This document shows, one piece after another, positions 62,114-64,000 of a DNA stretch of 64,000 nucleotides. The stretch is from Haliclystus octoradiatus (lineage: Eukaryota; Cnidaria; Staurozoa; Stauromedusae; Haliclystidae): NCBI GenBank assembly GCA_916610825.1, contig OU744447.1, forward strand, positions 27,230,561 through 27,294,560. Reading direction: 5' to 3'. The position numbers were made by a program, and so were the translations under genes. Numbering within the stretch: position 1 is the stretch's first letter; every line of letters starts with the position of its first letter. A model generated the notes under the pieces. It saw only the letters and a program-made list of their open reading frames with translations. It had not been told where the DNA came from and did no database searches.

Positions 62114-63630
62114 CTACTTTTAATTTTACGCTATTTCCATTTGTATGTCCGTATGTAAGGCGGGGATTCACGATGCCATTTTTGATGTAATTGACTTGAA
62201 ACACATATCAATGGAATCGTTATTAACCAGAGGCGTACATGGCCGGCTTTGTTTTATAAATAAATACATCTAAGTTGATAAAAACCAATGAAAACTGTTT
62301 CCTTTTTCAAAAACAATCCCTTCTCAGACTGAAGCGCTAACTAAGCAGTTTCAATGACTTTCTATTGTTTCTCAGCAACAGTTCTGATCGATCTTTTGTT
62401 TTGTGTTTGGTCATGCGTCAGAATGGAAATTATATAATCAATGTTTTTTGAAAACTATTTACAAACTATTCGGATAGGAACGATATCACATTTGTAAACA
62501 AACCCACGCTGGGGAAATTCTAATTTATTCAACATAATCTCACATAGTTTACTGATAGTGATAGCCGTCAATTTTACTGCAATGAAAAGACATTAATATA
62601 GAAAACAATAGACATACAAACTTCCACTTCATCATCGACAACAAATTATTATTCTTATCATATATGAGCGATTGCATATAGATTTAACGTGGACTCAAAT
62701 GCGATGAAACTCGATTGAACAGTTTGATGGGATCAATGTATTGAAATAAAAAATGTAAACAATAATAAATAGTTTTTGCTTTCGGGAAAGTGGATTGATT
62801 AAATTATTGAATAATCATATCGATGGATTTATAAATGTTGCCATGATTTGAGTGTTGTTTTCCAATGTTTAATGATGAAACTAAATAAAACCAATAATCA
62901 TGCTATTAAAGACAGGACTGTTTCATGCGTATGAAACTGAATTAGGGTCAAACTCGATTCACATGGTGATGATGTGTTTTCACATGGCGATGATCTATCC
63001 TGAATCAGTGTAGTGTTCAAGCAAAATCACCCCCTACGTATAGTGGCAACGAAATGTTATTATTTGGCACGCTGTTTAGTGTTTAAAAGTAGAAAAATTG
63101 GAAAAGTATTTTGCTAGCATGATTATCGACACTATATGACTTGAAATATGTGGAAAGCACTGTTCATGGCTGAAAATAATTGATAATATCAAATGTAAAG
63201 AAGTAATAAATATTTTTCCCATTCTATACTTATTCAAAAGTCACTTGAATCAAATGTTGAATAAACACGTTATGAGTAGTGAACAATTATTGGAATTTCT
63301 CCGGGCTATGCCGGTGTTGTATAGGTGAAACACAATTTACTTTAGAAAATCCACCGACAAATTGTTACCTTGCAACTTGAACTTTATGATACTCAGTATG
63401 ATACTCGGGTTTGTAAGGTTTCTTGGATTTTTTGGGGGAGCTATGGCTACTACTTCCACGTGCTTTGGAATAAACTAGATAGTACCAAATTTTGTAAATT
63501 TTCTCAATTAAATTGCGGCTTCGATCGGCTTTTCTACATAGATTTTTCTTCATGCATTTAATGTGAACCAGTTAAACCGGATGATTCACAACTCAATATA
63601 AGCATGCATTTGCATGTAACTCGAAATCAA
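62114..63630. other. About 1.5 kb of non-satellite DNA inserted inside one monomer
   Basis: No satellite similarity and no convincing gene. The flanking monomer pieces (20 and 101 bp) add up to about one monomer, so the segment looks inserted. The left end holds TTTGTATGTCCGTATG followed by GGGGATTCACGATGCC. Near 63299 there is CCGGGCTATGCCGG. A short direct repeat CACATGG(T/C)GATGAT is at 62960 and 62981. I see no terminal inverted repeat, no long poly(A) end and no clear target-site duplication. Only AATC occurs at both ends, which is too short to weigh. A degenerate transposable element or a captured genomic fragment are both possible. Confidence 0.7.
63365..63553 (-). other. Weak candidate exon or ORF remnant inside the insertion
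   Basis: A 62-codon reading frame on the minus strand. Its C-terminal half is unlike the satellite frames: Lys/Ser/Pro-rich (SSSHSSPKKSKKPYKPEYH) then TEYHKVQVAR. The minus strand reads GTTGCAAGGTAACAATTTG at the frame end, where AAG/GTAACA resembles a splice donor, so the frame could be an exon. No acceptor with a clear pyrimidine tract and no partner exon were found. I recognise no family. It may be chance. Confidence 0.15.
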
Positions 63631-63731
63631 GTGCTTGTAAATATCTTTTCTGAAATTTGCGGTTTCTTGGGAATTAGGGAATGGTTCAAACTTCCTATAA
63701 CGTTCTTTTGACAAACGCGCCTCGTCATTGT
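63631..63731 (+). repeat. Right fragment of the interrupted monomer (101 bp)
   Basis: Resumes at GTGCTTGTAAATATC, equivalent to monomer position about 20, and runs through GAAATTTGCGGTTTCTTGGG to CTCGTCATTGT before the next monomer start. It matches where 62094-62113 stopped. Confidence 0.8.
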
Positions 63732-64000
63732 GAGTTGGGCATTGTTTCAATGCTTCTAAACAGCTATTCTGAAATTTGCAGTTTCTTGGGAATAATGTAT
63801 GGTTTCAAGCCTCCTATAGTGTTCTTTTGACAAATGGGCCTCATCAATATGAATTGGACATTGCTTCAATGCTTGTAAATATCTTTTCTGAAATTTGCGG
63901 TTTCTCTTGAATCAGGGAAAGTTTTAAACATCATAGAGTGTTCTTTTGACATACGGGCATCATCATTATGAATTGCGCATTGTTTCAATGCTTGTAAATG
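63732..64000 (+). repeat. Diverged monomers beyond the insertion
   Basis: Monomers 63732-63850 and 63851-63969 (119 bp each) and a partial one from 63970. They are diverged and not assignable to A-E. They carry GACAAATGGGCCTC or GACATACGGGC where the young array has GACAAATTGGCC or GACAAACTGACC. The array continues past the right window edge. Confidence 0.88.

Noticed and set aside
62130..63330. Helitron or other known transposon, suggested by GTATGTCCGTATG and the CCGGGCTATGCCGG hairpin-like sequence
   Set aside because: No defined termini, no transposase or helicase frame and no target-site duplication could be seen. It is kept only as an unidentified insertion.
63370..63561. Plus-strand frame overlapping the minus-strand candidate exon
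   Set aside because: Its translation is rich in Tyr, Phe and Trp with no recognisable motif. It is most likely the antisense shadow of the other frame.
1..64000. tRNA, rRNA, telomeric repeats or simple microsatellites
   Set aside because: No cloverleaf with A and B box sequences, no rRNA-like segment and no short tandem motif of useful length was noticed.

Overview
The window is almost entirely satellite DNA from a eukaryotic genome. No protein gene, tRNA, rRNA, CRISPR array or bacterial operon can be supported. The sequence is AT-rich by eye, and one repeat family fills positions 1 to about 62,113 and resumes at 63,631. The species cannot be named from this sequence. Tandem arrays with higher-order structure (HOR, several distinct monomers repeated together) of this size are typical of centromeric or pericentromeric heterochromatin, but that placement is inferred.

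The basic monomer is 118-119 bp. Five diverged types occur, named here A (119), B (119), C (118), D (119) and E (118). They combine into a 5-mer ABCDE (593 bp) and a 3-mer ADE (356 bp). The commonest unit is 5+3, an 8-mer of 949 bp. Variants are 5-mer alone (593), 5+3+3 (1,305), a 6-mer with a truncated extra B monomer called Bt (A B C Bt D E, 690), the same plus ADE (1,046), and a 7-mer lacking C (831). By this map, positions 6-58845 hold 498 monomers in register.

Layout: 6-25397 is domain 1, with 8-mers, 5-mers and 11-mers, including tandem segmental duplications of 1,902, 6,999 and 2,254 bp. 25398-35529 is a mixed zone where Bt appears, with a 1,639-bp duplication. 35530-58845 is domain 2, built of a third-level repeat of 6,007 bp (690+949+949+831+593+1046+949). 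It is present twice in full, once shortened to 4,012 bp, and once with an altered right end. 58846-62113 is a progressively more diverged edge. It keeps a 690-bp six-monomer period, then an older period of about 473 bp, then a monomer interrupted by about 1.5 kb of unrelated DNA (62114-63630). Diverged monomers resume to the window end.

The features together describe a satellite that grows and homogenises by unequal exchange, with young near-identical blocks inside and older layers toward the right edge. The array runs off the left side of the window. The most notable structures are the nested hierarchy, the apparently ancestral 690-bp 6-mer preserved in the edge, the register-preserving exchange points, and the dyad symmetries at monomer junctions.
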